Shown: positions 52,101 through 63,200 of the stretch, piece after piece
How positions within the stretch are numbered: the stretch's first letter is position 1
Layout of the letters: each line of letters starts with the position of its first letter
Assembly: GCA_030267565.1 (NCBI GenBank)
Contig: BRXU01000010.1
Coordinates: forward strand, 62,001 to 126,000
From: Pleodorina starrii
Lineage: Eukaryota; Chlorophyta; Chlorophyceae; Chlamydomonadales; Volvocaceae
DNA: 64,000 nucleotides
Direction of reading: 5' to 3'
Position numbers and translations under genes: made by a program
The notes under the pieces: model-generated
Told to the model about the DNA's origin: nothing
Seen by the model: only the letters and a program-made list of their open reading frames with translations
Database searches by the model: none

Positions 52101-55100
52101 GATGGTGGTGGAGCTTTCATGCGCAAAGTACCATTTGTTTATGTTTTGGGGTACTTTTGTCGCTGCGGTGGAGGATGCGGCTCAGCGTCTGGACGCTTGG
52201 CTTGTGATGAACCCTGCGCGCCAGCCCCACACGGCCGCGACACCCCATGGACTCCGCACACTGATGTCGGTGCGCGCGCTGATCCCCTGATGCCGCAGCT
52301 ATTGTCCGGCGGCATCTGCACCGCCTGCGCGAAGAGGCGTCTGCTTCCGCGTCTGTGGATGCCACCAACGCTGCGCTCCAGGCCATCGCGAGTAACGGCT
52401 CGGCCTACGCGTCCTCCGCGGCCAGTGGCATCAGCGCCGCCTTGCCAGTATATTCTGGAGCGAACGGTCTCGCCACAGCCCCGAACCCGTATCCCGGGGA
52501 GAGCGGCGCCGTCCAAGTGCGTGGCAGGGTTTCGTTTGGGCGGTGTCGCATGGGCGCTGTGTTGGGCTCGTGTGTTGCGAGGCATGTGCTGCCCGATATA
52601 TCGGGCATATACACTTGTTTGTACCGTGTCTTGAACGCCATGCGCCATGCAATTGCGTTCAGCTGGCCGTAACCCCAAGAAGAAGCGATTATGGAGCCCC
52701 CGCGCACGCCTACACCCTACACCCAGCCCCACTCCAGGAACTAGGCACAATACAACTGATGTAATATGCCGTGGTGACCGTATCTCGAAGTGCCGGGAAC
52801 ACGGCAACGCTGTCGCATTTTGTCTGTAGCCTCCGAAACTTGCTTTCATGAACTCGTGTACGCCTTTATGCGTCTTATGGTGATGACGCCATGCTTTGCT
52901 ACTTTGCGCGGCCCTCCAGGGGAGCCTACCGGACCTGTTTCCAAGGTCTGGCGCGCCACAGGCGCCGGCTGTCCCGGCAGGGCTCACGTGCCTACCCATG
53001 CTGATCCCCGAGCTGAGGGCACTGGCGGAGGGCCTCGCGTCTCTGGGTTCCCGGTCGGCAGTAGCGATGCTCCGTCAGGGAGTGCAGGCGATCTTCGAGT
53101 CCGTGTGTGAAAAGGTGCACGCGTCGCTGACGCGGCTTGTGGGCAGCAGCACGGGCGCTGCAACGGGCGGCATCAAGGAGAGCGCCTCGCAAGGCTCCCT
53201 GCTCGCCGCTTACGTCGCCAAGGCAGAGCGGCAGCTTCGCTTGTTTGCGGAGTGCGATGTGCAGGTGTGCGCTGTGCCATGTGGCTTAGCTTTGAACCTT
53301 TGATGCGCACAGGAAGCACGTGGCTGTGGACCCATGGAAGTGGCTGTGGACCCATGGAAGTGTATGCAAGTGTGTGCCCTTTCGGACTCGGCCGGTCTGT
53401 GCCAGTCACGTATCAGTTCGAAGCAGCACCCGACCCAGAAGCACTCACAGCGTAGGGCTTTGCCTTTGCCTTTGCCGATGAGCTGATCACCACGTGGTGA
53501 ACTCGTGAAGCCCTTGCCCCTCTGGTGTGTCGATGCGCAGGTGGCGCTGGTGCCCTTGTCGTGCGTCTGCGGCCCAGTTGCGCCCCCGGATCTCCTGGTG
53601 CCGCTCTTGGCACCGCTGGGCGAGCTGCTCACTAAACTGCCGGAGCCGGCACCTGATGCGGCGCCAGTCGATCCCAATCCGTCGGGGCAGCCTGCCCTGC
53701 AGCCGCAGTCGTCGGGTCTGCTGGACCGAATCAGGGCGGAGCTCGAAGCTGAGCAGGGTCAGCGGCGGCGGGAGCGCGACGGCTGGCGGTCGAAGAACGC
53801 GCTTGGCCAGGCCGCGGGGGCCGTTGCCGCACTGTCGGCCGGGGGCACACCTCTCGCGGCAGCAGACCCCGCTGCGGCACTGGACGCACAACCTTCGGAC
53901 GCGCCAAGCAGCAGCCGCGTGGCTTCGGCTCAAGCCGTGCGCGAGCCAAAGCTGCCAGTCAAGGCAGCCGCGCCTGCTCGTGAGGCGGTTCGCCAGCAGG
54001 CAGAGGATGAGGGTGGCGGTGAGGCGGCGGCAAAGTCGCGGCAAAGGCAGCAGCATTTGGACGCGCATTCCATGGCCAAGCGCCCCGAAGCAGACAACTC
54101 CGCTGCGGCCGGCACGGTTGTCCAGGTGGCAGAAACCACGGCGCGTCGTCGCCCAGGGCCGCAACCGGATCTCGAACCCGAGCCACAGTCTCAACGCGAA
54201 CAACGCCGCGGCATTCTGCGGACGGCCGACATTCCTCAACAGCCGGAGGACGTGTTCGTGGATGAACACCCTGAGCCCGTGCACGCACGCCGACGCCGCA
54301 AGCCAGCGCTTGAGCCGGCGCCGAGCACGGACCCGGCTTCCGGTGGTGAGGACGAAACTGCCGCAGCGCCCTCGGCGCGCTCACGCTCGCGTGAGCGTGG
54401 CCGCTTGGGTGGCAAGGGTTCGACAGCCGTGGAGTCCAGCGATAGCTTGGACGGGTGGGATGCGTCCGGGCGGCGGCAGCGCGAGTTGCCGCCACGAAGC
54501 GGTGCAGGGGCGCGACCGGAGCTCACGGAGGGCACAATCAGCGCCGGCGCGCGTCAGGAGCAGCAGCAACAGCAGCAGCAACCAAGCGGGCGTAGCCAAG
54601 CCCGGAAAGGGTGGTTGGAGGCTGAGGCCGCGGGTGAGCTGCCCGGCAACGCCAGGGCCGACACCACCACAGCCGCCCGCGACCGGCGGGGTCGCGATCA
54701 CTTTGTGCGGTTCGAGGAGCCGCCGAAGCCCGGTCCTACCCCGGACAGTGCTAGAGGTTCGGGTTCGGACGAGAAGGTCCATGTGCGGCGGCCCCCGAGG
54801 GACAGGGAGGCGGCGCGGGACTCTAGCAGGGCAGCAATGCAGGGCGCGGAAGGTCTGGAGAATGCCGGCGACGAAAGCCCGCCGCCTGTGCTGCCAGGGC
54901 GGAGGCTGCGGCAGGACGTTGCGCAGCGGAGACACGCGGCGCAGCAAGAGGAAGTTCAACCCCCGGTGGATTCGCAGTACAAGGAGGCGAGCGCCGGACT
55001 GGGCCGGGCTGCAGGACGAGGCCGCGGGGGGACAGGTGACACCGAAGTCAAGGGCGAGAGCGGCGTCCTCGAGGGCACGCTGCGGTTGCCAGTTTTGGAT

Positions 55101-56317
55101 GACGAGGAGGAGGAGCTGTCGCAGCCGCGGCGTGCACGTCCGCGCTGGCACCATGGCGATGGAGAGGAGCCTGTGGACGCATCCGCTGGCGAAATGGTGC
55201 CAAGGAAGCACGGCCATGCGACGGGGCAGCCTGCTTCAAAACGGACCGAGCTCACGGACGGTGCTGAAGCGATGGCCGGTACTCGGGCTGTTGTCAGTGG
55301 CGCGGCTGCAGCGCCAGCACGGCCGTGCGACGATTTGCCAGACGACGGCACCAAGCCGCTGGCAGGTGGCGTTGGGCGGAGGGCCAATCGCTTTTGCGTC
55401 GTCCTAAGCGACGACGAGGACGATCCCATACCGGCGCCCCGGCTGCGGCGGCCGCGAGCCGCCGCTGCCGGAGCTGCCACTGCTGCTTCTGCTGCGGCGG
55501 ACGTCGGCGGGCCTGAGCTCCAGCAGTCCCGGCGCGCTGTAGGCAGTAGGGATCTGGCTGCGGCGGATGTCACATCAGCGGCGGGGCAGATGGATGCAGG
55601 GCGATCGGATCGGCGGGAGCGGTCTGGCGTGCCGGAGGTACGGCCCTGGGGGAGCGGCATAAACCCGTCAAAAAATGTGTCTTGGTGTGAGTGGCCTTCG
55701 CCCTTTGTTTCTGCTACTTAGAGCTCTAGGAGACGGTGCTTCAGGAAGTACCGGTACCGTAAACCTCTCTTATGTTGCGCATCACATCATTGCGCATGAC
55801 AGCCTGCTGGTATGCGAAAGTGAAAATGCGTCGCCATCAGATGCACAGGGTTGCGGGGCGCTTTCTCTTGCGGTTGGATATCGTGCTTGTGGTCGTTTTG
55901 TTCTGTCGGATGCCGCTGCGCTTCCGCCGCATCCGCCCATCCGCCGCTGCGTATCTGCCTCCACCCGAAGAAAAAAGCATGTTGTGCATCCGAACGCAGG
56001 GGCGCAGCGGTGGCATGGCGGAGGCTCAGCCCCCGCTGACGAGCCGGCGACGTGTAAAGAGCGAACCCGATGTTGACGAGCAGCAGGGGGAGAGGAGAAC
56101 CTCCGGCAAGGACGCTACGCCAACGGATCTTCAGCCGCCAGCTGGAGGCCGGCCGTTGAGCTTGTCAGCTTCGGGGAATGCGAAGAACGAGGCGGCGGGC
56201 GGGAAAGACACAGCAGCAGACACAACTACCGTTGCCGTGAGCAGACCACAAACGGCTCGTGAGCGCCTCGCAGCGCGCATGGCGGCCAAGGCGGCTGCGG
56301 CTGAAGGGTTGCTGTGA
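49175..56317 (+). CDS. EXO84: Exocyst subunit EXO84 with long disordered C-terminal extension
   Basis: The exocyst tethers secretory vesicles to the plasma membrane. Well-supported exons: 49328-49479, 49548-49703, 50075-50185, 50506-50610, 50778-50918, 51187-51295, 51514-51921, 52299-52516, 52920-53264 and 53541-55637, with a last exon 56000-56317 (TGA). The N-terminal Vps51/EXO84-type region reads FDPAEFITLLQ, ELTQLNEYCKEEVQKVVHAH and FLEASRNLQDVEILVDELR, the typical coiled-coil entry. Helical cargo-type segments follow (WESILALQAELMQ, ALARALLSAGRDLIAV, LVVQWASDEARHCASLLCRH, LIPELRALAEGLASL). Exon 1 (49175-49259) and an exon near 52067-52270 are uncertain. From 53541 on, about 800 residues are low-complexity: Ala, Arg, Gln, Pro and acidic runs such as LSDDEDDP, with eight Gln. 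No membrane segment is visible apart from a short hydrophobic stretch in the exon 51514-51921. Family assignment is from motif order; total length about 1,470 residues, roughly double usual EXO84. Confidence 0.8.
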
Positions 56318-58056
56318 TAGCGGCGTCGTTGTGTTTGGACCGAGTGTACGACGCGCTTTCCTATCATGAGCATGACCCAACAATTGCTGCTGTGCGATCC
56401 AACCCGTAGACGAGGATTCGGTGTCCTCCCGTGTGATACTGTGCCTTTTCAATGCCGAAATGCCCATGATCGCTGAATATACATGCAACATGAGTCGTAG
56501 GGTTTTAGGGTTTGTTAGGTCGTAGCTGCTCGACGGGGTATGGTGGTAGGGGAAATTTTCGCATATCTTCAGAAGGCTGTCTGTTCAGTAAACCAGTTGT
56601 CACGACACACTGCGTAATTGACACAGCGTGTCGAAAGCCTGGATGGTACGATCTACACCATGAAACCCCGCCTCGGTCAAGGATGGGGCAACGCCGCGGA
56701 ATGTACTCCGGAAGACGGGATCTGACATCTGGGTGCCGTCACTCAGGCGATCGATCACTGCATGAGCGGGAGCCGAGTGCCGCTCATGATCCAAGTACGG
56801 CAGGGATCCCTAAGCCCGGCTAGGATAGAAAGGCCCGGTTAGGCCTGCCCAACAAGCTCGAGTCACCTTGACCAGTCTGCAGGACGACTGCAGTTTCCCA
56901 GGCCGCATGATTCATACGATGTGCCACAGACGCCACAGATGTGTCGTGACACCTGCATACACCGGCTACGCGCATGCGGCGCCCCGAGCCGCTCACCAGC
57001 CCAACAGATTTACGACAGCCGCTCCTGTACTTCCAAATTCGTATGAGACATAGGAGGCGTATTGCGGTGCATAAATTGTTTGTTTCATTACAGATGAGCT
57101 GTAATACAGCTACGGCGCAGCACATGCATAGCAGAGGGCATGGCAGGAGCTTAACAATGCTTCACAGCAGGCGGTTAGCACGCCGTTGCAACTATTTACA
57201 ACTGTTGGCAACTGCCAACAGGACATTCCTGTTGGCAACTGCCCAGGACATTCCTTCGTCCTCACATACCCAGCACCTTCTACTGTATCTCCCGATGCCT
57301 CAGCAAATTCGTTGTTTCCACGGTTTCCACTGGCCCGCCACACATGCGACAACTGCTTACATTACATACCCCAAAAGCGGGACTACCGAAGGCCCTTACT
57401 TCTACAGTTGGCTCCAGAACCTCCATGTTGTACAATCACAGTGTTGTATTATGAACAGTACGCACGGTTCCTTGAACGCGTAAGACTCGCGGCGCGGACA
57501 GCCGACGACTCTAAACTTTGCGTTCGTCCAACCGATGAAGTTTTGGGTCAGTTTAGCGTCGTCGCCTCGGCAGCAATCCTCCTGTCAGGGCTACTCCAAT
57601 TCCCGCCTGCCCAAAACATGAAAGTACTCTCGAAGTCGTCAGGCCGTACGCGCGCCACGTCGTATCCGTTGCACGGCAAAATCAAACCGCACCGCGATGC
57701 AGTGGCATGGCTCGCCCCGATGATCTAACTCCAAACCAACCAACACAGAAAAAAGGCCGGCTATGCAAACGAATTTTAACGCATTGGAATAATCAAAACA
57801 TATTGCACAAACCTTACTTACTTGGCCGGCTGTACGGCTACAAAGGGAAAACGCTTGTCCAAGGCCAAGGCTATCTTCAAGCAAATCCTACTATTGTAAA
57901 CCGCTACTACGGGAGCTTCTACTATTGTTCAAGGCTTAGGCTTTCGCCCCTTGAGCCAACCCTCGACGCCCGTCAGCGAATATCATTCTCAGCCCTTGAC
58001 GGGCATGAAATGGCGGGCCAAGGAATGACGGCGAAAGAATGACGCGCTAAAAAAGC
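56318..58056. other. Intergenic region between EXO84 and pherophorin 3' ends
   Basis: Convergent 3' flanks with no supported gene. It contains a telomere-like AGGGTTTTAGGGTTT near 56500, a perfect hairpin (TGTTGGCA / TGCCAACA, 57203-57220) with a partial second copy, and scattered TGTAA pentamers. Confidence 0.5.
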
Positions 58057-58061
58057 TTACA
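58057..58061 (-). terminator. Poly(A) signal TGTAA of the pherophorin gene
   Basis: TGTAA on the minus strand, about 166 nt after the stop codon at 58227-58229, a normal spacing for this kind of alga. Confidence 0.7.
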
Positions 58062-58226
58062 GGTCACGTCTTGCATGCAGTACCAACAGCGCCCGACCAA
58101 ACAAACTTCCACCCCACGCGACAACGTCGTTCTCGCCCTACCGTACATACGAAATCTAGGTGTGCTGCTGAGGGCAGCTCTGTCCTGCGAAGTCACCCTC
58201 CTGACGCGCTGGACGGGTAGGGAGGC

Positions 58227-59824
58227 TTAGGTGTACGGCACCTGGCTCACGGGGCAGCACGTGAAGCCCGGGTCGTACAGTGAGTACACGCAGGTGTCGC
58301 CGTAGCACAGCTCCGCCGGGGTGGCGCAGCTGCCACTGCTCGTGTCGAGCGTCAGGCACAGGCGCAGGCCGCCGGCGGGGGTCATGGGGAAGTCTTCGGT
58401 GAGCTGGCTGAACGACAGCATGCCGTACTCGGTGCCCTTCCAGGTCTTGCGGCCGTAAGTGGGGAACACGGTCACGCCGTTGATGGTGGCGGCGCGGAGG
58501 GGCCGGGGGAAGCGCTCCACGCAGGCGCGCTCTGTGTGTGTGTGGGGGGGGGCCGAGCAGCCGAGCAGGCCGGGTTGTAGAGCGGGTAGGATGCCGTAAC
58601 ACAAGGAAGCAACCTCTCAGCAATCCAGCATCGCATCAGGAATTTGGCATCGGCATGACGGCGTCAGCAAGGCAGGAGAGCAGCAGCGACAGCAGCGACA
58701 GCAGCAGCAGGCGGCGAGGTGTAGCTCGTTCGTGTGCGACATGACAGGGCGGCATCGGCACACGATGTGAATGGGATATATTCCAACACAGAATTCCGAC
58801 ACACCAACACCTCGCACCTCCCCCGCATCAGGGCGTCCGCGCAACATTCCTCGCGTTCCGTACACTTCGTGTCGTACTCACCTACGATGAACTCAAGCTT
58901 GTAAATGGTCATGGTCGCGCAGCGGCTGCCACCGGCCACTGCACCGTCGGCTCGGACCTGCCAGCAGTACGTCTCATTCGATGACGTGGCATTGATCGGT
59001 CCCACAGGCGGCGTCATCCAGTACGGCGACACGTCAGCCTTGCGGGCGCCGCAACTCGCGAAGGGAAACTTCCGTACCAGCGCATCGTTCTCATGTTGTA
59101 CGGGCGGCTGTGGAGGGCTGGGAGGCGTGGGCGGCCTGGAGGGTTTTGGCGGGCGAGGTGACGGCGGACTGGGGGGGGCGGGCGGGGGCGACGGCGGAGG
59201 GGGTCTGGGCGGCGGTGGGGACGGCGGCTTTGGTGGGGGCGGGCTGGGAGGGGTGGGAGGAGAGGGTGAGGGCGGGCGAGGGTTGGGGGGAGGGGGGGAG
59301 GGCGGGAGAGGGTTGGGGGGTGAGGGGGAGGGCGGGAGAGGATTGGGGGGTGAGGGGGAGGGCGGGAGAGGGTTTGGGGGTGAGGGGGAAGGGCGGGAGA
59401 GGGTTGGGGGGTGAGGGGGAGGGCGGAGGCGAGGGCGGGAGTGGGGACGGCGGCGGGGAGGGTGCCGGAGGAGATGGGGCTGGAGGGGGGGACGGAGGAG
59501 GGGGAGGAGGCGGGGCTGGAGGGGGTGGCGGGGCGGGAGACGGAGGTGGAGGGAATGGTTTGCTCGGCGGGGGAGTAGGTGGCGGTGAGGGAGATACTCC
59601 TGGTCGGCCAGGAGGAGCTGGTGGGGGAGGTGGGGGCGGTGGGGGAAGCGGTGGCGGTGGGCTGGGTGGCGAGGGTGGCAGGGGCGAAGGCGGCGAGAGT
59701 GGCAGGGGGGAAGGCGGCAGGGGGGAAGGTGGCAGGGGGGAAGGTGGCAGGGGGGAAGGTGGCGGGGGTGGCGGAGGTGGCAGCGGCGAAGGTGGCGGGG
59801 GTGGGGAGGGTGGCAGCGGCGAAG
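58227..59824 (-). pseudogene. Pherophorin (3' part), interrupted by an LTR retrotransposon and frameshifted
   Basis: Extracellular-matrix hydroxyproline-rich glycoprotein of volvocine algae. Exon ?-58882 encodes a long proline-rich spacer (SPLPPSPLPP, PPNPLPPSPS repeats), then FPFASCGARKADVSPYWM, ETYCWQVR and MTIYKLEFIV. Exon 58531-58227 continues ACVERFPRPL, INGVTVFPTYGRKTWKG, GLRLCLTLD, ELCYGDTCVY and GFTCCPVSQ, then TAA. The spaced cysteines and terminal CCPV are typical of the pherophorin domain. The donor at 58881 (GTGAGT) and acceptor at 58532-58534 are phase-consistent. At 59825 the proline-rich frame meets the LTR, which supplies an in-frame TAG. A single extra base near 59390 also shifts the spacer out of register with the C-terminal domain. 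So this copy looks non-functional, unless that base is a sequencing error and the insertion is excised or allelic. Confidence 0.88.
59281..59425 (-). repeat. 30-bp coding repeat in the pherophorin spacer
   Basis: Four to five 30-bp units, each encoding PPNPLPPSPS on the minus strand. One unit (about 59368-59398) is 31 bp because of an extra A in GGGGGAAGGGC. Confidence 0.85.
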
Positions 59825-60198
59825 TGTAACGTTTAAGCTACGCTACGCAGCGGAAGGGAAACTCACCGAGGTACCAGGCGTCGCCGAGACGACGACCGAA
59901 GAACGACCAGTTGAAGGAGACGAAGACGGCGCCCACCTAAACAGCTTACCAAGAAGTAATCTACCTAATGTCATAAACATATACCAAAGTGTGGTGGTGT
60001 CAACAGACACCTGAGAATAGAAATCAATCCCATCAGCTCCACCAGTCGGCATTTGAGGCCGACGCCTTGAGATCTTGATGTACGACAGGGCTCCGCATTT
60101 ATCGTCTCCAACTAACCCAACGGTCGTTCCTCACTTTAGTGAGTTCCGTTAACCATTGGTTATAAGTCGGAAATATTATAAGTATAATTATCGTTACA
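59825..60198 (-). mobile_element. 3' LTR (374 bp) of the right-hand chromovirus
   Basis: On the minus strand it begins TGTAACGATAATT right after the polypurine tract and ends AAACGTTACA. The ends form a perfect 7-bp inverted repeat (TGTAACG/CGTTACA). The left boundary coincides exactly with the break in the pherophorin proline-rich frame. An exon-like stretch (59867-59936) lies inside it. Confidence 0.85.
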
Positions 60199-60211
60199 CT
60201 CCCCCCCTTTG
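60199..60211 (-). other. Polypurine tract of the right-hand chromovirus
   Basis: AAAGGGGGGGAG on the minus strand, directly before the LTR start; plus-strand priming site for reverse transcription. Confidence 0.85.
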
Positions 60212-60241
60212 AAGCGAACGTCCCGGGAGCGATGCCAGTAT

Positions 60242-63200
60242 TCACCGGCGGCGCTGTCCTTTGACGTGCCTGTGCCGAGATGTAGGCTTAACCCGGGGAG
60301 GCGGTGCCTGGGTGCGCTTAGTGAGGAAGGCATCGACCTCCTCGGCAACCAAGGAATCCCTTCGAAGGGACTCTTCAGGCTCCCAAGTGTTATGTTCGGG
60401 ACCAAATCCGGCCCATTTTACAAGAAATTCGCGGCGTGTTTTACGCCCGATTTTGCGTTCCCGTAAGTCGATGATACTGTCCACGCTCCAGTACTCCTCG
60501 CCTTCCAGTACAAAGGCGGGCGACGGTTGATAAGTGCCGTCACCTTTGTAAGGCTTTAGGAGCGAAACGTGGAAGACTGGATGAATTTTGTATCCCGCTG
60601 GCAAGTCAAGTTTGTAGGCCACCGAACCTACGCGCGCCAGGATTTTGAAGGGCCCAATGTATTTGGGCAGCAACTTCTTTGCGCCAGGGGACTTCAACGT
60701 AATGTTGGATGTAGAGAGCAACACGTTTTCTCCAATGTCAAACGAGATATCCTCCCGTTTGCGGTTATAGGCAGTGCGTTGGCGATCCTGAGCCGCTTTC
60801 AGGTGCCTGCGGGCCGCAGCGATGCGTTCCCGCATAATGGAAGCAAACTCTTTGGCCGATGGGACTTTGCCATTCTCCAATTCGATGTCAACATCCGCGG
60901 GAACCCGAGGTTGGTGACCCGAATTGAGCATGAACGGCGTTGTATTGGTACTGCTCTGCTTCGAGTTATTGATTGCAAACTCGATTAAGGGCAGATGTTT
61001 GTACCAATCATCCTGCGTCGGATTGACGTAGTGCCGAAGGGTTTCTTCCAAGAGCCGGTTCATGCGCTCCGTCTGACCGTCCGTTTGCGGATGGTAAGCG
61101 GTGCTCATGCGTAGTTTGGTGCGAAGGCTCTTAAACAGCTCCTGCCAAAAATGACCAGTGAATTGGGTTCCACGGTCAGACACCAGGGACCTGGACAGCC
61201 CATGATGCTTGAAAACGTGTTCGAGGTATAGCCATGCTATCTCCTCAGCACTGACGTCGGTGTGAGTGGCAGCAAAGTGCACCATTTTGCTGAGCCGATC
61301 CACAAACACAAGTACGGCGTCGTGGCCCTTAGCGGTTTTCGGTAGCTGCGTGATCAAATCGAGTGACACGCTCTCCCAATTTGTCTCCGGTATTGGGAGG
61401 GGCTGTAGCTTTCCATACGGCTTATGGTTGGAAGGCTTGTTGCGCTGGCATTCGGGGCATCTTCCGACATACTCGGCCACGTCTGCGTCCAGAGTGGGCC
61501 ACCAGTACGAGCGGGAAATAACTTCCTTTGTGCGGCTTATTCCTCTATGCCCAGATGTGATACTGTCATGGTATTCAGCCATGATCAGATCGCGCAACCC
61601 GTCAGCGTCGGGAATCACCACCCGTTGGCCTTTTTGCCAGAGGCCACGCGACGTGTTATAGTACAGCCCAGCTATCCGTAATGGGTCAGCAAAGGATGGG
61701 TCCTTGTGGTACCCTCGCTGGATCCGCGTCAAGAGATCAGCGACGATGCTTGACCGTGTGAGCGCAGCTGCCACCGTAGGCTCGTGTACCCTGCTAATAG
61801 GGTCGGCCACGTTAATTCTGCCCGGACGATATTCCCATTCGAACTTGAAACGAGAAAGGTATTCCATCCAGCGCGCTTGGCGGCGCGAAAGCAAATTATT
61901 GCTTTTCTGGTCTTGCAGATATACCAGGGGTTGGTGATCGGTGACTAAAGTGACGTGCTGTGCCCCGTCAAGATAGCACCTCCATTCGGTTAACGCATGG
62001 ATAACCCCAAGGCATTCCTGGTCGGTGGTTGTGTAGTTTATCTCTGCAGGAGTAAACTTCTGGCTTGTGTAAGCCACCGGCCGACCGTCCTGCAAGAGGA
62101 TGGCACCCGTCCCGAATACGGACGCGTCGGACCAAACCTCAAAAGGCTTGTCCAGTTCTGGCAGAACTAACACCGGTGCGTTCGTAAGTGCGTGCTTCAC
62201 GCCATTAAACGCGGATTGGCATTCCGGTGTCCAATCCCAAGGTACTTGAGCACCCGTCAATGACGTGAGTGGGGCAACGAGCGATGAATAACCCTGTATA
62301 AACCGCCTAAAATAATTCGCTAATCCCAGGAATGACCTGAGACGCGAAACGTTTGTGGGAGTGGCCCAGTCCTGTACCACTTTTACTTTAGACGGGTCGA
62401 CCTTAAGGCCGTCCCTGCCCACGATGTGCCCCAAAAACTTCAATTCCGCTATATTGAAGTCGCACTTAGGCAATTTTGCCTTGAACTTGTGCTCACGTAA
62501 CAGCTCAAGTACAATACGGAGATGCCGTACGTGTTCTTGTGCCGTTTTAGAAAAAATAAGTATATCGTCCAAATACATGAGAACAAATCGACCAATATGC
62601 TCCCGAAAAATCGTTGCCATGGTGGATTGGAACGTTGCGGGCGCGTTAGTCAGGCCGAAACAAAGGACCTTGAACTGAAACTGTCCCTCAGGCGTGAGGA
62701 AGCTCGTTTTAGGTCTGTCCTCAGGTGTAATGCGGATTTGGTAGTAACCCTGTTGCAAGTCAAGGCTTGAAAAGACTTTTGCGCCTTGCAACTGGTCGAA
62801 GAGGTCGGTTATGGACGGCATTGGGTATCTCCGCTTGACGGTGATTTTGTTCAATGCTCTATAATCCAAACACATTCGAAGGGTCTTGTCTTGTTTTTCG
62901 ACAAACAGAACAGGAGCACCGAATGGGGAGGTGCTCGGTTCGATGAACCCTTTAGCAAGCAAATCCGCTACTTGCTTTTTGACCTCTTCCCGCTCAGCCT
63001 GAGTTAAGCGGTACATACGTTTTGCGGGAGGCTGAGCGCCTTCTACCAAGGGAATAGTGTGACCTATGCCCGGACGCTCCGGTGGAGGCTCGTTCAGCTC
63101 CGCGAAGACATCTGAAAATTCGGATTTCAGTGCTTCTATTTCCGGCTGCGGTACCAGGTCGATGGGCGCAGGAGCATCAGTTGACGTAGCAGCACCAACC

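Noticed and set aside
59110..59829. Gly-rich plus-strand ORFs over the pherophorin spacer
   Set aside because: Shadows of the minus-strand Pro-rich codons; the minus frame connects to a pherophorin domain.
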